A stretch of DNA of 64,000 bases from Odoribacter lunatus (GTDB taxonomy: Bacteria; Bacteroidota; Bacteroidia; Bacteroidales; Marinifilaceae), in NCBI RefSeq assembly GCF_943193135.1, contig NZ_CALPCZ010000001.1, positions 1 through 64,000 of the forward strand, read 5' to 3'. Below the pieces are notes generated by a model. It saw nothing but the letters and a program-made list of their open reading frames with translations. It searched no databases and was not told the DNA's origin. Below, piece by piece: positions 42,430 to 51,304 of the stretch (position 1 is the stretch's first letter; every line of letters starts with the position of its first letter). Position numbers and translations under genes: made by a program.

Positions 42430-42433
42430 TATC

Positions 42434-42784
42434 ATGGAACAGGAAAACATAAGGATAATATTTCGATCAGAAGAATTCAACGAATTCTTTGAGTCTTTAC
42501 CTCAAAAAGTGAGGGATAAGTTTGAATATGTGTTTCTTGTGGTACAGAGAGTTTATAATATTTCCACAAAATTTATAAAACACTTGGATAATACCGAGTT
42601 ATATGAAATGAGGGTTTCTGTCGGAACCAATGAGTATAGAAGTGTTCTTTTGGCCATAGACCATACAAATGTAATTGAGGCAAAAAGGATTATCCTTTTG
42701 AATGGATTTCTTAAGAAATCTTCTAAAGATTATAAAAAGCAAATAGAAGTCGCACATAAAATATTGGAGAAATTAAAATCATGA
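42434..42784 (+). CDS. RelE/HigB-type toxin (Gp49-like)
   Basis: A 116-residue protein of the phage Gp49/HigB group, putative mRNA interferases. The core LYEMRVSVGTNEYRSVLLAI matches the family core (LxELRxxxxxxxxRxxxxx), followed by a strand IILLNGFLKKSSKDYKK, where the F-x-K-K-T/S-x-K part is the usual toxin C-terminal motif. Toxin first, antitoxin second, with a 4-base overlap, is the order of HigBA systems. The promoter -7 box ends four bases before the ATG. The module lies between 32-bp direct repeats, which marks it as acquired. Confidence 0.85.
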   Translation: MEQENIRIIFRSEEFNEFFESLPQKVRDKFEYVFLVVQRVYNISTKFIKHLDNTELYEMRVSVGTNEYRSVLLAIDHTNVIEAKRIILLNGFLKKSSKDYKKQIEVAHKILEKLKS

Positions 42785-43098
42785 TGCAGTTAGACGAAAA
42801 GAAGTTAGCTAAACTTTCCACAACAAACCAGATGTTGGATGAAAAGTATGGGATAGAGGGTACTGAATTCCGAGCAAAATTTGATGCCAAAGCTCTTGCG
42901 TGGTATTATGGTACTCTCTTAAAGGAAAGACGTCGTGAATTAAAACTCACCCAACGTGAAGTAGCAGAAAAAGTCGGAAGAGAACAAACGTATATAGCAC
43001 GTGTTGAAAAGGGGAAAGTAGACCTTCAATTATCCAGTTTCTTTAGGATTGCAGCCGTTTTAGGTATACAATTAGTGCCTTCGTTTGTATCTATTTGA
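42781..43098 (+). CDS. HigA-type antitoxin, XRE helix-turn-helix
   Basis: A 105-residue protein that begins inside the toxin stop (ATGA-type overlap), so translation is coupled. Residues 45-100 form a Cro/C1-type HTH: LLKERRRELKLTQREVAEKV, then GREQTYIARVEKGKVDLQLS. The N-terminal 40 residues are a charged toxin-binding arm. In such systems the antitoxin both neutralises the toxin and represses the shared promoter at 42398-42429. No clear operator dyad is visible over the promoter. No terminator follows within the insert. Confidence 0.85.
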   Translation: MMQLDEKKLAKLSTTNQMLDEKYGIEGTEFRAKFDAKALAWYYGTLLKERRRELKLTQREVAEKVGREQTYIARVEKGKVDLQLSSFFRIAAVLGIQLVPSFVSI

Positions 43099-43238
43099 AA
43101 TAATGATGTTGGGTAGCACTATTATTACCAACAAATCTAATTACTACACATGAACTATTTTGTGTTATCCACAAACAATCCCTCATTAAAATTGCACTCA
43201 TAGAATCGTTGATAATCATTAATCTATTTTAATTGGAA

Positions 43239-43270
43239 TTTTTCTTCAACGAAGACGAATACTAAAATAG
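43239..43270. repeat. 32-bp direct repeat flanking the toxin-antitoxin insert, right copy
   Basis: Identical to 42117-42148. Immediately followed by the terminator that presumably served the DUF2795 gene before insertion. Confidence 0.9.
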
Positions 43271-43284
43271 GATTTAAGGAATAG

Positions 43285-43311
43285 AAGACCGCCCTGAAGG
43301 CGGTCTTTTTT
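43285..43311. terminator. Intrinsic terminator right of the insert
   Basis: AAGACCGCC and GGCGGTCTT with a 5-base loop, then a T-run. It can stop transcripts from the left; the AA at its start is weak for the other direction (AddB-like gene). Confidence 0.8.
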
Positions 43312-43323
43312 ATTATAGTCCGG

Positions 43324-46128
43324 TTATTTTCCGCAAATGGCCGCATAGGGGCAGGTGCGGCATTTCTTTTCGTCGAGAGCCTGTGTGAAGGGGACGTCGG
43401 GAGAGTAGAGTTTTTCAAGCAGTTGTTTTAAAAGGGGGGCAAATTCGTCTTTGTATCTGTCGAAGTTGATTATGAATTCCTGGTCGTGTTTCAACAGGTG
43501 GTTGTAATCGGGGGCGAAGAGCAGTTTTGTGCTGTAAATGCCGGGTTGCAGAGGTTTGCTCCGGTTGTCGGTGTGGCCGAACATGAGGCAGTAGAGCAGG
43601 GTTTGAAAGGCTGCTTTGTTACGGGTGGTGTTGCCGCCGTCAAAGAGGGATTCGATGTTCTTGAATGTGGTGGTGTCCGAGCCTGTTTTGTAATCGATGA
43701 TGCGGATGGCGTTTTTGGTTTCGTCGATGCGGTCGATGATTCCTCCGATGTGGATGGTCCGGGTGATGCCGTTTAGGTCGATTTGAAGGGGGAAGACGTA
43801 TTTTTTTTCCATGGAGATAATCCGGAAGGGACAGATTTTTCGGTCGTACCGGAACATCTGAAGCAGGTATTTGCGGATGATGGGCAGAATGAGTTCGTTG
43901 CTTCCGCTGTCGAGGAGTTGGGATACCTCGCGGTCGTAGAAGTTCAGGTAGGAGCGCTGGATGTGTTCGTCGATGAGGGACTGGCTGTTTAAAAAGCGGT
44001 CGATGATTTCCGGTGTGATTGTTTCCTGTGCGACGGTGGCGTAGAGGGATTCGGCGCATTCATGGAAGATGTTGCCCAGTAACCGGTGGTCGAGTTCTTC
44101 TGCTATTTCTTCCTGTTCTTTGATGCCGGCGGTGTATTTGAAATAGAATTTCAGCGGACAGTCGATGTATGTGTTCAATGCAGACGGGGAGAGGGGATGG
44201 GTGTCGGTGTCGCCGACTGTTTCCAGCCATGCGTTGATTCGGGTGTTTTTTTCGACGGTGATAGCCGGGGTGTTGGAAACGGATATGTGGTTCTGGAAAT
44301 TGATTTCTTTGACGGGTAGTCCCGATTCATATTTAATCTGGTACATATACCGGCTCATTTCGCCGCTGTTGATGTTTTTGCTTGCTGTGGTGTACAGTAT
44401 ATGTATGTTCTCCGCCCGCTGGAGTAGCCGGTAGAAGTAGTAGGCGAAGAGTATGTCCTGGTGTTCCGGGGTGGGCAGCCTGAATCCGACGCGCAGGTTG
44501 TAGGGGATGAAGGAGGGGACGGTGGAGGTCTTGGGGATGATGCCTTCGTTTGCCGATAGTATAATCAGTTTTTTGAAGTCGAGCATGCGGGTTTCCATGA
44601 GTCCCATGAGTTGCAGGCCTTCCAGCGGTTCTCCGGAGAAGGGGATGGTGATGGCATGTATGACTTTGTTGATGATTTGCAGGTAAAGTTTGTCTTCCGG
44701 TTCTATGCCTTCTTCGGAGAATGTGTTTTGGAGGCTTTGCAGTTGTGTGATGAGATTGAAAATAAATTCCTTTTCGACGGAGTGCAACTGGGTGCCTTTT
44801 TCATCGGAAAGGCGGAAAATGAGTTGCAGGATGCGGAGTATGTAGTCGATGGGTTTCTGTTTTTCCCGGGAAAATATTTCTTGGGTGATTTCATTGAAAT
44901 GGAGTTGTTTTCCGGAAATGTATACGATGTTTTTTCGGTTGATGTCGTCTGTTATTTTATCAACTTCTTCGGGAGCGGATTCTTTGACCAGTTTGTGGTT
45001 TAGTATGGCGATGACCGGTTTGTAGTAGTAGCTTCCGTTTTTCATGTATTTCTGAAGTTCTCCCAACAGGAAAATCAAGGAGGCTACCGAGGTGTTGTGG
45101 GCGGGGTACCCCATGGTTATGTTGATTTTCCGGATGTCGTCGGGTATGGAGTGCATGACGGGTAATAACATGCGTTCGTCGCATAGTACGACGGCGGTCT
45201 GGATGTAGTCCCGCGGGGTGACGTCTTTTATCAGTTCGGGAATGAGTTTGGCTTGTCCGATGGTGGAGGGTACGGATATGAATTCGATGTTTTTCCGGTT
45301 GTGTTTGAAGTTGTTAAAGTGTTCTTTTCCCAGTTCATTGGGGAAGAGTTTCAGGTTTTCCCGTATGTATTTTCCCGCTTCGTGGTATTCATTGGCGGTG
45401 TAGTACAGGTCGTAGTCCCAGTAAAAGAGGGCTTGCCCTGTGTTTTGGAAGTGGGAAAATATCTGCTTTTCACACAGGTTTAGGGCGTTGAATCCGGCGA
45501 ATATGATGGTGCCGGTATGGGTGGAGGATTGTATGTTTTCCAGATAGTGGCGGAGTGACATGCCTTCGTAGGCTATTTTTTCCTGTATCAAGGAGTTTTT
45601 GAAGGAGGTGTAGAGTGTGTAGAGCTGGTCCCAGATTTTCAGGAATTCCTGTTGTTCTTTGCTGTATTTTTGAGGGTTGAATGTAGACCAGAATTTTTTT
45701 ATCGCTTCGATTTGTTCGGGCGTGAGGTAGGGAATGTTGTATTCTATGTTTTTCAGTGCCGTGAGGTTGGAGAAAAGTGCTTTGGCGTCGACGAGGTATT
45801 TGTCGATGTCGTCGAAGTCGCCAAGGAGCATGTTTCCCCAGAAGTAAAAGTCTTCAAATGTTTCCTGGTTTCCGTTTATTTCCCTGTAGGCTTTGTACAG
45901 TTTGATTGTCAGCACTAAATCATCGGCTTTCCTCAGTCCTGTCTGTTCGCGGATGAAGTCGGGAAGTGTGATGATTTTGGGCATCCAGACGGGATGGTTG
46001 ATGAGGTTTGAGATTTCATCGGCTAAGAATAGTCCGGCTCTTTTGTTGGGGAAGATGACGGTGGTATCTTCAAAGTTCGGGTATTTTTTTATCAAATCGG
46101 CGGCAAGCAGGTGTAAGAATGAGGACAT
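43324..46128 (-). CDS. AddB-like PD-(D/E)XK nuclease / inactivated helicase family protein
   Basis: A 934-residue protein with the layout of AddB. The N-terminal half is helicase-like (DTTVIFPNKRAGLFLADEIS) without a clear Walker A. The C-terminal RecB-type nuclease domain is visible as PLSPSALNTYIDCPLKFYFK, then GNIFHECAESLY and IIDRIDETKNAIRIIDYKTG, which supplies the D and D-x-K residues. One Cys before the nuclease (YIDCPL) and three at the C terminus (KKCRTCPYAAIC) form the four-Cys iron-sulfur staple of AddB and Cas4. It likely works with an AddA-like helicase-nuclease in double-strand break processing; that partner is not in the window. Confidence 0.88.
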   Translation of the reverse strand: MSSFLHLLAADLIKKYPNFEDTTVIFPNKRAGLFLADEISNLINHPVWMPKIITLPDFIREQTGLRKADDLVLTIKLYKAYREINGNQETFEDFYFWGNMLLGDFDDIDKYLVDAKALFSNLTALKNIEYNIPYLTPEQIEAIKKFWSTFNPQKYSKEQQEFLKIWDQLYTLYTSFKNSLIQEKIAYEGMSLRHYLENIQSSTHTGTIIFAGFNALNLCEKQIFSHFQNTGQALFYWDYDLYYTANEYHEAGKYIRENLKLFPNELGKEHFNNFKHNRKNIEFISVPSTIGQAKLIPELIKDVTPRDYIQTAVVLCDERMLLPVMHSIPDDIRKINITMGYPAHNTSVASLIFLLGELQKYMKNGSYYYKPVIAILNHKLVKESAPEEVDKITDDINRKNIVYISGKQLHFNEITQEIFSREKQKPIDYILRILQLIFRLSDEKGTQLHSVEKEFIFNLITQLQSLQNTFSEEGIEPEDKLYLQIINKVIHAITIPFSGEPLEGLQLMGLMETRMLDFKKLIILSANEGIIPKTSTVPSFIPYNLRVGFRLPTPEHQDILFAYYFYRLLQRAENIHILYTTASKNINSGEMSRYMYQIKYESGLPVKEINFQNHISVSNTPAITVEKNTRINAWLETVGDTDTHPLSPSALNTYIDCPLKFYFKYTAGIKEQEEIAEELDHRLLGNIFHECAESLYATVAQETITPEIIDRFLNSQSLIDEHIQRSYLNFYDREVSQLLDSGSNELILPIIRKYLLQMFRYDRKICPFRIISMEKKYVFPLQIDLNGITRTIHIGGIIDRIDETKNAIRIIDYKTGSDTTTFKNIESLFDGGNTTRNKAAFQTLLYCLMFGHTDNRSKPLQPGIYSTKLLFAPDYNHLLKHDQEFIINFDRYKDEFAPLLKQLLEKLYSPDVPFTQALDEKKCRTCPYAAICGK

Positions 46129-46191
46129 AGGGATTTTAAAGTAAGGGTGTGGGTTTTAACTTTTGGATTTTTGTTATTATTTTTGAAGAGA

Positions 46192-46199
46192 CAAATTTA
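46192..46199 (-). promoter_or_regulatory. -7 box of the AddB-like gene
   Basis: CAAATTTA on the plus strand reads TAAATTTG, an exact TAnnTTTG match, 64 bases upstream of the ATG. Confidence 0.4.
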
Positions 46200-46259
46200 C
46201 AATAAATAGTCGGGATTTTTGGGAGGATAAATGTAAAATCGGATTTAACCAGAGGGATT

Positions 46260-46838
46260 ATGTTTAGGGATTTGTTACAGAAGAATCGGAGTTACCGGCG
46301 CTTTGACGAGGAGGTAAGGATTTCGGAGGAACAGTTGCGGGAGTGGGTCGGGCTGACCCGTTTTTGTGCTTCGGCGCGTAATGCGCAGCCGTTGAAATAT
46401 GTGGCGGTGTGGGATGCCGGAGAGTGTGAGGTTGTGTTTGAAACGTTGGCGTGGGCGGGCTATCTGACAGACTGGGACGGACCGGAGAAAGGAGAACGGC
46501 CGTCGGCTTATTTGGTACAGGTGCTGGATACGCGGATTTCGGAGAATTGCCTGTGCGATGACGGTATTCAGATTCAGACGATTTTATTGGCTGCTGTGGA
46601 AAAGGGGTACGGCGGGTGTGTGATTAAGTCGTTTAAGAATGAAAAGTTGCGGGCAGTATTGGGATTACCTGACTTTTTGAAAATCAATTATGTGATAGCT
46701 TTGGGTAAACCTTGTGAGAAGGTGGTTATAGAGGATATGCGGGATAATGGGTTTAAGTATTGGCGGGATGCGGAGCAGGTTCACCATGTGCCGAAACGGA
46801 AGGCGGAGGAACTTTGGGTAAGAAGGGAGGAGTTATGA
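46260..46838 (+). CDS. Nitroreductase family protein
   Basis: A 192-residue FMN-dependent oxidoreductase fold. RSYRRFDEE is the N-terminal FMN-phosphate motif, RFCASARNAQPLKYVAV the second flavin contact, and GGCVIKSFKNEKLRAVLGLP the loop near the flavin dimethylbenzene side; NYVIALGKP closes the domain. Such enzymes reduce nitro compounds, quinones or enones with NAD(P)H. The C-terminal tail (VHHVPKRKAEEL) is usual for Bacteroidales members. Its stop overlaps the start of the following FAH-like gene as ATGA, so they are translated together. Confidence 0.88.
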   Translation: MFRDLLQKNRSYRRFDEEVRISEEQLREWVGLTRFCASARNAQPLKYVAVWDAGECEVVFETLAWAGYLTDWDGPEKGERPSAYLVQVLDTRISENCLCDDGIQIQTILLAAVEKGYGGCVIKSFKNEKLRAVLGLPDFLKINYVIALGKPCEKVVIEDMRDNGFKYWRDAEQVHHVPKRKAEELWVRREEL

Positions 46839-47401
46839 AATTGCTGTGTGCCGAGTATGCTCCGGAAGGAGAGATAACGTTGAGCGTGGTGGGAGACAAC
46901 GCATTGTTGAGGAATAACAATGATTTTTATTTTCCTGCTTTTACAGAGGAAGTGAGTTGTGTGCCCCAGTTGGTGTTGCGCGCCTGTAAACTGGGGAAAG
47001 GGTTTTCGGAGCGTTTTGCTTCCCGTTATTATAATGAGATTGGGGTGGGGATTCGCTTTTATGCGGATACGCTAGAGCGGCGTTTGAAGGAGCGGGGTTT
47101 GCCTTTCGGGTTGGCTTCTTCTTTTGATGAATCGGCGGCGCAGAGTGAGATGGCGGAGTATGACGGGCGGCGTGTAACGTACCGGATGGCGGTGAATGGT
47201 ACAGTTGTTTGGGAGGAGGCTTCCGATGATTTGCCTGAAAGTATGAACCGGTTTGTGGCGATGGCAGGCGCTTATTATATGATTAAAATCGGGGATTTTT
47301 TTTATTGCGGGAGTCCGTTTCGTTATCGGGGATTGAAGATTGGAGACCGTCTGCAAATGTGGCTGGAGGACAGATGTCTGCTTGATTTTTGCGTTAAATA
47401 A
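46835..47401 (+). CDS. FAH-fold protein with lost metal ligands
   Basis: A 188-residue protein from the ATG at 46835, which overlaps the nitroreductase stop by 4 bases; an in-frame GTG-like start further upstream would run through the nitroreductase gene. It aligns by eye to small fumarylacetoacetate hydrolase family proteins: NNDFYFPAF, KLGKGFSERFASRYYNEIGV, MIKIGDFFYCGSP and GDRLQMWLEDRCLLDF. Where active members have an E-x-E metal site (as in YEVELVVR) this protein reads CVPQLVLR, and the following GIDF-type Asp is Arg (GIRF). Metal-dependent catalysis is therefore unlikely. It may be a regulatory or structural paralogue. The alignment is from memory of the family. Confidence 0.7.
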   Translation: MKLLCAEYAPEGEITLSVVGDNALLRNNNDFYFPAFTEEVSCVPQLVLRACKLGKGFSERFASRYYNEIGVGIRFYADTLERRLKERGLPFGLASSFDESAAQSEMAEYDGRRVTYRMAVNGTVVWEEASDDLPESMNRFVAMAGAYYMIKIGDFFYCGSPFRYRGLKIGDRLQMWLEDRCLLDFCVK

Positions 47402-47404
47402 ATA

Positions 47405-47433
47405 CACCCCGGAATTTTTTGTGTTCCGGGGTG
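47405..47433. terminator. Bidirectional terminator
   Basis: CACCCCGGAA and TTCCGGGGTG pair perfectly across a 9-base loop between the convergent FAH-like and pepD genes. Confidence 0.75.
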
Positions 47434-47444
47434 CCGTGTTGTTT

Positions 47445-48905
47445 TTATTTTGCGGGGATGTTTTTCAGGATTTCTTTCAGGTAGTCCCAGAATTTCCCAA
47501 CGGATGCAATGTTTACTTTCTCATCGGGGGAATGGGGATGACAGATGGTCGGTCCGAAAGATATCATGTCCCAGTTTGAATATTTTGACCCGAGGATACC
47601 GCACTCTAGGCCGGCGTGGATAGCCATCACCTGTGGTTCTTTACCGTACATTTTCCGATAGGTCTCTTGCATTAGTTTTAATATGGCGGAATCCGGATTG
47701 GGTTTCCAACCGGGGTAAGCCCCGTCGAAGAGTATTTTATCGGCTTTGGCTAATTGGAATACAGCGTCCAGCGATTCGGCCAGGGCGCTTTTTGCCGTTT
47801 CAACGAAAGAGCGCATAAGTGTGTTAATAACGATTTTGCCGTTGCCGGATTGTATGAGGGCTAGGTTGTTGGACGTTTCTACGGTTCCGGGCATGGCATC
47901 GGACATGCGGATAACTCCGTTCGGACAGGCTACGATAGCGTTGATTAGCCGTGTCTGCAAATCTTTGGTCATGATTTGTGCCGGAAGGGCGACTTCTTCC
48001 ATGAAGAATTGCAAGTCCGGTTCCGTGAGTTGAAGTTCTGCTTTGTAAATGGCAGCGTATTCGCTGATTCTTTGTTTTAACAAGTTTTCTTTCTCCTGCG
48101 GTATGGTTATTACTGCGAAACTTTCCCGGGGAATGGCGTTTCTTAATGAGCCTCCGTTAATGGAAGAGAGTGCCAGGCCGAGTTCTTGGGCGCAGGCTTT
48201 CAGAAAACGGAATAACAGGATGTTGGAATTGCCTCTTCCCAAGTTGATATCCATGCCGGAGTGCCCGCCTTTTAATCCTTTCAGTGAGAGTTTGTAGGCT
48301 TTGCTTCCGGCCGGTGTTTTTTCTTCCAGGTAGTTGAATTCAAAGGTAGAATCCAGTCCTCCGGCACATCCGACGTATAGTTCCCCTTCGGTTTCGGAGT
48401 CCATGTTAAGCAGGATTTCGCCTTTTAGTTCTCCGGCTTTTAAGCCGATAGCTCCGTCCATGCCGGTTTCTTCGGTGGCGGTAATGAGTACTTCGATAGG
48501 GCCGTGCGGGATGTCCGTAGCCGTGAGAACAGACATAGCAGCGGCTACTCCCATACCGTTGTCTGCTCCTAATGTGGTGCCTTTGGCGCGTACCCATTCT
48601 CCATCAACGTAGGCGTTGATAGGGTCTTTGGTGAAGTCATGGACGGTATCTTCATTTTTTTGGGGTACCATGTCCAAATGGCCCTGTAAGATGACGCCTT
48701 TCCGGTTTTCCATGCCCGGCGTGGCAGGTTTGGTCATGATGATGTTTCCTGCGTTGTCGATGCGGGCGTCAATGTGGTTTTCTTTTGCCCAGTTGAGCAT
48801 AAATTCCCTTGCTTTTTCTTCGTGGTTGGAAGGTCTGGGAACTTGTGTCAGCTTGTAGAAATTTTGCCAGATGGCTGTAGGTTGTAAATCTTGTAATGTT
48901 GCCAT
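47445..48905 (-). CDS. pepD: Aminoacyl-histidine dipeptidase (PepD, M20C family)
   Basis: A 486-residue zinc dipeptidase that splits Xaa-His and other dipeptides in the cytoplasm. The M20 zinc ligands are visible: H and D in VILQGHLDMVPQ, the Asp bridging in GADNGMG, the Glu pair in ITATEETGMDG, and the C-terminal His in FGPTICHPHSPDE. The dimerisation lid starts around KGGHSGMDINLGRGN. The length is normal. It lies 11 bases after a DPP-IV-like peptidase gene, so both act in peptide degradation, and a POT transporter for short peptides lies elsewhere in the window. Confidence 0.93.
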   Translation of the reverse strand: MATLQDLQPTAIWQNFYKLTQVPRPSNHEEKAREFMLNWAKENHIDARIDNAGNIIMTKPATPGMENRKGVILQGHLDMVPQKNEDTVHDFTKDPINAYVDGEWVRAKGTTLGADNGMGVAAAMSVLTATDIPHGPIEVLITATEETGMDGAIGLKAGELKGEILLNMDSETEGELYVGCAGGLDSTFEFNYLEEKTPAGSKAYKLSLKGLKGGHSGMDINLGRGNSNILLFRFLKACAQELGLALSSINGGSLRNAIPRESFAVITIPQEKENLLKQRISEYAAIYKAELQLTEPDLQFFMEEVALPAQIMTKDLQTRLINAIVACPNGVIRMSDAMPGTVETSNNLALIQSGNGKIVINTLMRSFVETAKSALAESLDAVFQLAKADKILFDGAYPGWKPNPDSAILKLMQETYRKMYGKEPQVMAIHAGLECGILGSKYSNWDMISFGPTICHPHSPDEKVNIASVGKFWDYLKEILKNIPAK

Positions 48906-48916
48906 AGTTTTATATT

Positions 48917-51124
48917 TTATTTCAGATGTTCATTTAAGTATTTTACGAATTTGGAGTAAAGTTGCAGACTGGTATTGCCTCCGTAAATGCTGTGGTTCCT
49001 GTTGTTATAGATTCCCATGTCGAATTGTTTGTTGGCTTGTACTAGGCGTTCTGCTAATTCATACGTATTTTGTACGTGTACGTTATCATCTGCTGTTCCG
49101 TGACAGAGAAGGAGGTTGCCTTTCAGTTTGTCCGCCCAGTTCAGGGGGGCGTGTTCGGCATAGCCTTTTTCGTTTTCCTGCGGGGTGCGCATGTAACGTT
49201 CGGTATAAATGGAATCATAGTATTTGAAACTTGTGACAGGCGCTACGGCAATGGCGGTATTGAATACGTGATTACCCTTGAGTATGCAGAGGGAGGACAT
49301 GAAGCCTCCGTAACTCCATCCCCATATTCCTATTTTCTGCGAGTCTACATACGGTTGTTTTGCCAGCCATTGGGCGGAAGCAATCATATCGTCGCTTTCC
49401 AGTTTTCCTAATTGCATGTAAGTGCATTTGCGGAATTCTTCTCCCCGGGCTGCGGTACCTCTGGGGTCAATGCAAACGACGATGTAATCTTCCTGTGTCA
49501 GGTAGTTTAACCAGTTCACGCCTCCCCAGGCATTCTTCACCTGCTGTGAATTCGGACCGCTATATTGAGTAATCAATACCGGATATTTCCGGGACGGGTC
49601 AAAATTTACCGGTTTCATAATCCAGGCATTGAGTTGTGTTTCACCGTCCGCTGCCGGAATCTGGATAAATTCTTTGGGTGAGAGCGCATAGTCTTGTATG
49701 GTTTCCGTCAGTTGCTTGTTGTCTTCCAATACTCGGATAAGTTTATTTTTGGCATTGAACAGGCGGGTAACCGGCGGTGTCTGTATGTCGGATACGGTGT
49801 TGATGTAATAGTTGTAGGTTTTGCTGAAATCAACGGTATTCCAGCCTTTGACCGTTGTTATCTTTGTTTTCTTCCCTTTGGCATCTACGGAATAAATCTG
49901 TTTTTCGAGCGGGGATTCCTCAAAAGAGGAGTAATAGAATAGCTTCCGGACGGGGTCATAACCGTAAAAATCGGAGATGTCGTAATCGCCGGATGTGAGC
50001 GCTTTGATTTCCCGACCGCTTATGTCATGCAGATACAGGTGCATATAACCGCTTTTCTCGCTGGTGATGACAAATTGTTTGCCGTCTTCCAGAAAGATGA
50101 AGTTGTCTAAATTGCTTTCATCGATATAGTATTTGTTTTCTTCTCTGTACAGGGAAGTGGTATGACCTGTGCGTACGTTTGCCAATAATATATCCATTTT
50201 GTTTTGCAACCGGTTTAAACGGATAATGGCAAGCCGTTTGGGGTCTTTCGTCCAGCGGATGCGCGGAATGTAAATGTCTTGTTCTTCTCCGGTGTCCATG
50301 GTGAGGGTGGTTTTATCCTGTATGTCGTAGACATGGACGGAAACCGTGGAGTTTGTTTCTCCGGCTTTCGGGTATTTATAGCTGTATACGGAGGGATAAA
50401 GTTCATTGTCTTTCAGTTCGGGACTCTGTCCTTGAAACATGTTCATGGGGTATTCCCTGACGTCGGATTCATTGAATTTGATGTAAGCGATAGCGGAGCC
50501 GTCAGGAGCCCATTCAAAGGCTTTGTTGAAGGCAAATTCTTCTTCGTAAACCCAATCCGGTGCCCCGTTGATGATGTGGTTGTATTTGCCGTCGAAGGTG
50601 ATTTGCTGTTCGGAGCCGAACCGCAGGTCGTGGATGAAAAGATTGTTATCGCGCATGAAGGCGATGCGGGAGCCGTCGGGAGAGAACGTGGCCAAGCGCT
50701 GTCCTCCTTGCTCGGAAAGCGGTTTTAATTCTTTGTTCTTAAAATCATAGATGTAGTAATCCGCTGTGTATGAACGGCGGTAAATGGGGCGGATATTGGT
50801 GCTTATCAATATCCGGCTTTCGTCGTGATTGAATTGATAGTTACTGATGCGTTGAATATTTTTTGATTCTATTGAATCCAGATTTAATAGGGTAGAGACC
50901 GGTTTCCCCGTTTTGTAGCTGTATCGGGTGATTTTTTTACCATTGTTTTCCAATACGGTATAGTGTTCTCCGTCGTTCATGGACCGAAGCCCGTGTACGC
51001 CTTTAGCCCGGAATGTGTCTTTAACAAGAATATCTTCTAATGTAATTGATTGGTTTTGCGCGCTGGAAGTGAAAAAGGCGCCACAGAGGAAAAACAGAAT
51101 GATAACAATGTATGCTTTTTTCAT
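48917..51124 (-). CDS. S9 family prolyl peptidase, dipeptidyl peptidase IV type
   Basis: A 735-residue exported serine peptidase with a signal peptide (ILFFLCGAFFTSSAQN). The N-terminal 480 residues are the DPP-IV beta-propeller, with the paired Glu region seen as GAPDWVYEEEFAF. The alpha/beta-hydrolase domain holds the catalytic triad: Ser604 in GWSYGGFMS, Asp near 680 in GTADDNVH, and His711 in RNHSIYGG. It removes N-terminal Xaa-Pro dipeptides in the periplasm or at the cell surface. The ATG is the one at the signal peptide. It is followed by pepD after 11 bases. Confidence 0.93.
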   Translation of the reverse strand: MKKAYIVIILFFLCGAFFTSSAQNQSITLEDILVKDTFRAKGVHGLRSMNDGEHYTVLENNGKKITRYSYKTGKPVSTLLNLDSIESKNIQRISNYQFNHDESRILISTNIRPIYRRSYTADYYIYDFKNKELKPLSEQGGQRLATFSPDGSRIAFMRDNNLFIHDLRFGSEQQITFDGKYNHIINGAPDWVYEEEFAFNKAFEWAPDGSAIAYIKFNESDVREYPMNMFQGQSPELKDNELYPSVYSYKYPKAGETNSTVSVHVYDIQDKTTLTMDTGEEQDIYIPRIRWTKDPKRLAIIRLNRLQNKMDILLANVRTGHTTSLYREENKYYIDESNLDNFIFLEDGKQFVITSEKSGYMHLYLHDISGREIKALTSGDYDISDFYGYDPVRKLFYYSSFEESPLEKQIYSVDAKGKKTKITTVKGWNTVDFSKTYNYYINTVSDIQTPPVTRLFNAKNKLIRVLEDNKQLTETIQDYALSPKEFIQIPAADGETQLNAWIMKPVNFDPSRKYPVLITQYSGPNSQQVKNAWGGVNWLNYLTQEDYIVVCIDPRGTAARGEEFRKCTYMQLGKLESDDMIASAQWLAKQPYVDSQKIGIWGWSYGGFMSSLCILKGNHVFNTAIAVAPVTSFKYYDSIYTERYMRTPQENEKGYAEHAPLNWADKLKGNLLLCHGTADDNVHVQNTYELAERLVQANKQFDMGIYNNRNHSIYGGNTSLQLYSKFVKYLNEHLK

Positions 51125-51264
51125 TTTATCAATAAGTTAATGTATAGTTTATGATTTTTATTAGATTTATTTTTTAGCAGCTCCAAAGGTTTGAAAAAAA
51201 TATCTGTTTTCAAAGTGTTTCATGCGGGAATGTGGTCGGGTAAAGCAATTTCGATAAAAAAGTG

Positions 51265-51272
51265 TATCTTTG
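51265..51272 (+). promoter_or_regulatory. -7 box of tgt
   Basis: TATCTTTG, an exact TAnnTTTG match, with the ATG 33 bases downstream. It supports the start at 51305 rather than the in-frame ATG at 51191. Confidence 0.55.
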
Positions 51273-51304
51273 CATTTTTGTTAGGAGTAAAGTTAGGAGA
51301 ACGC

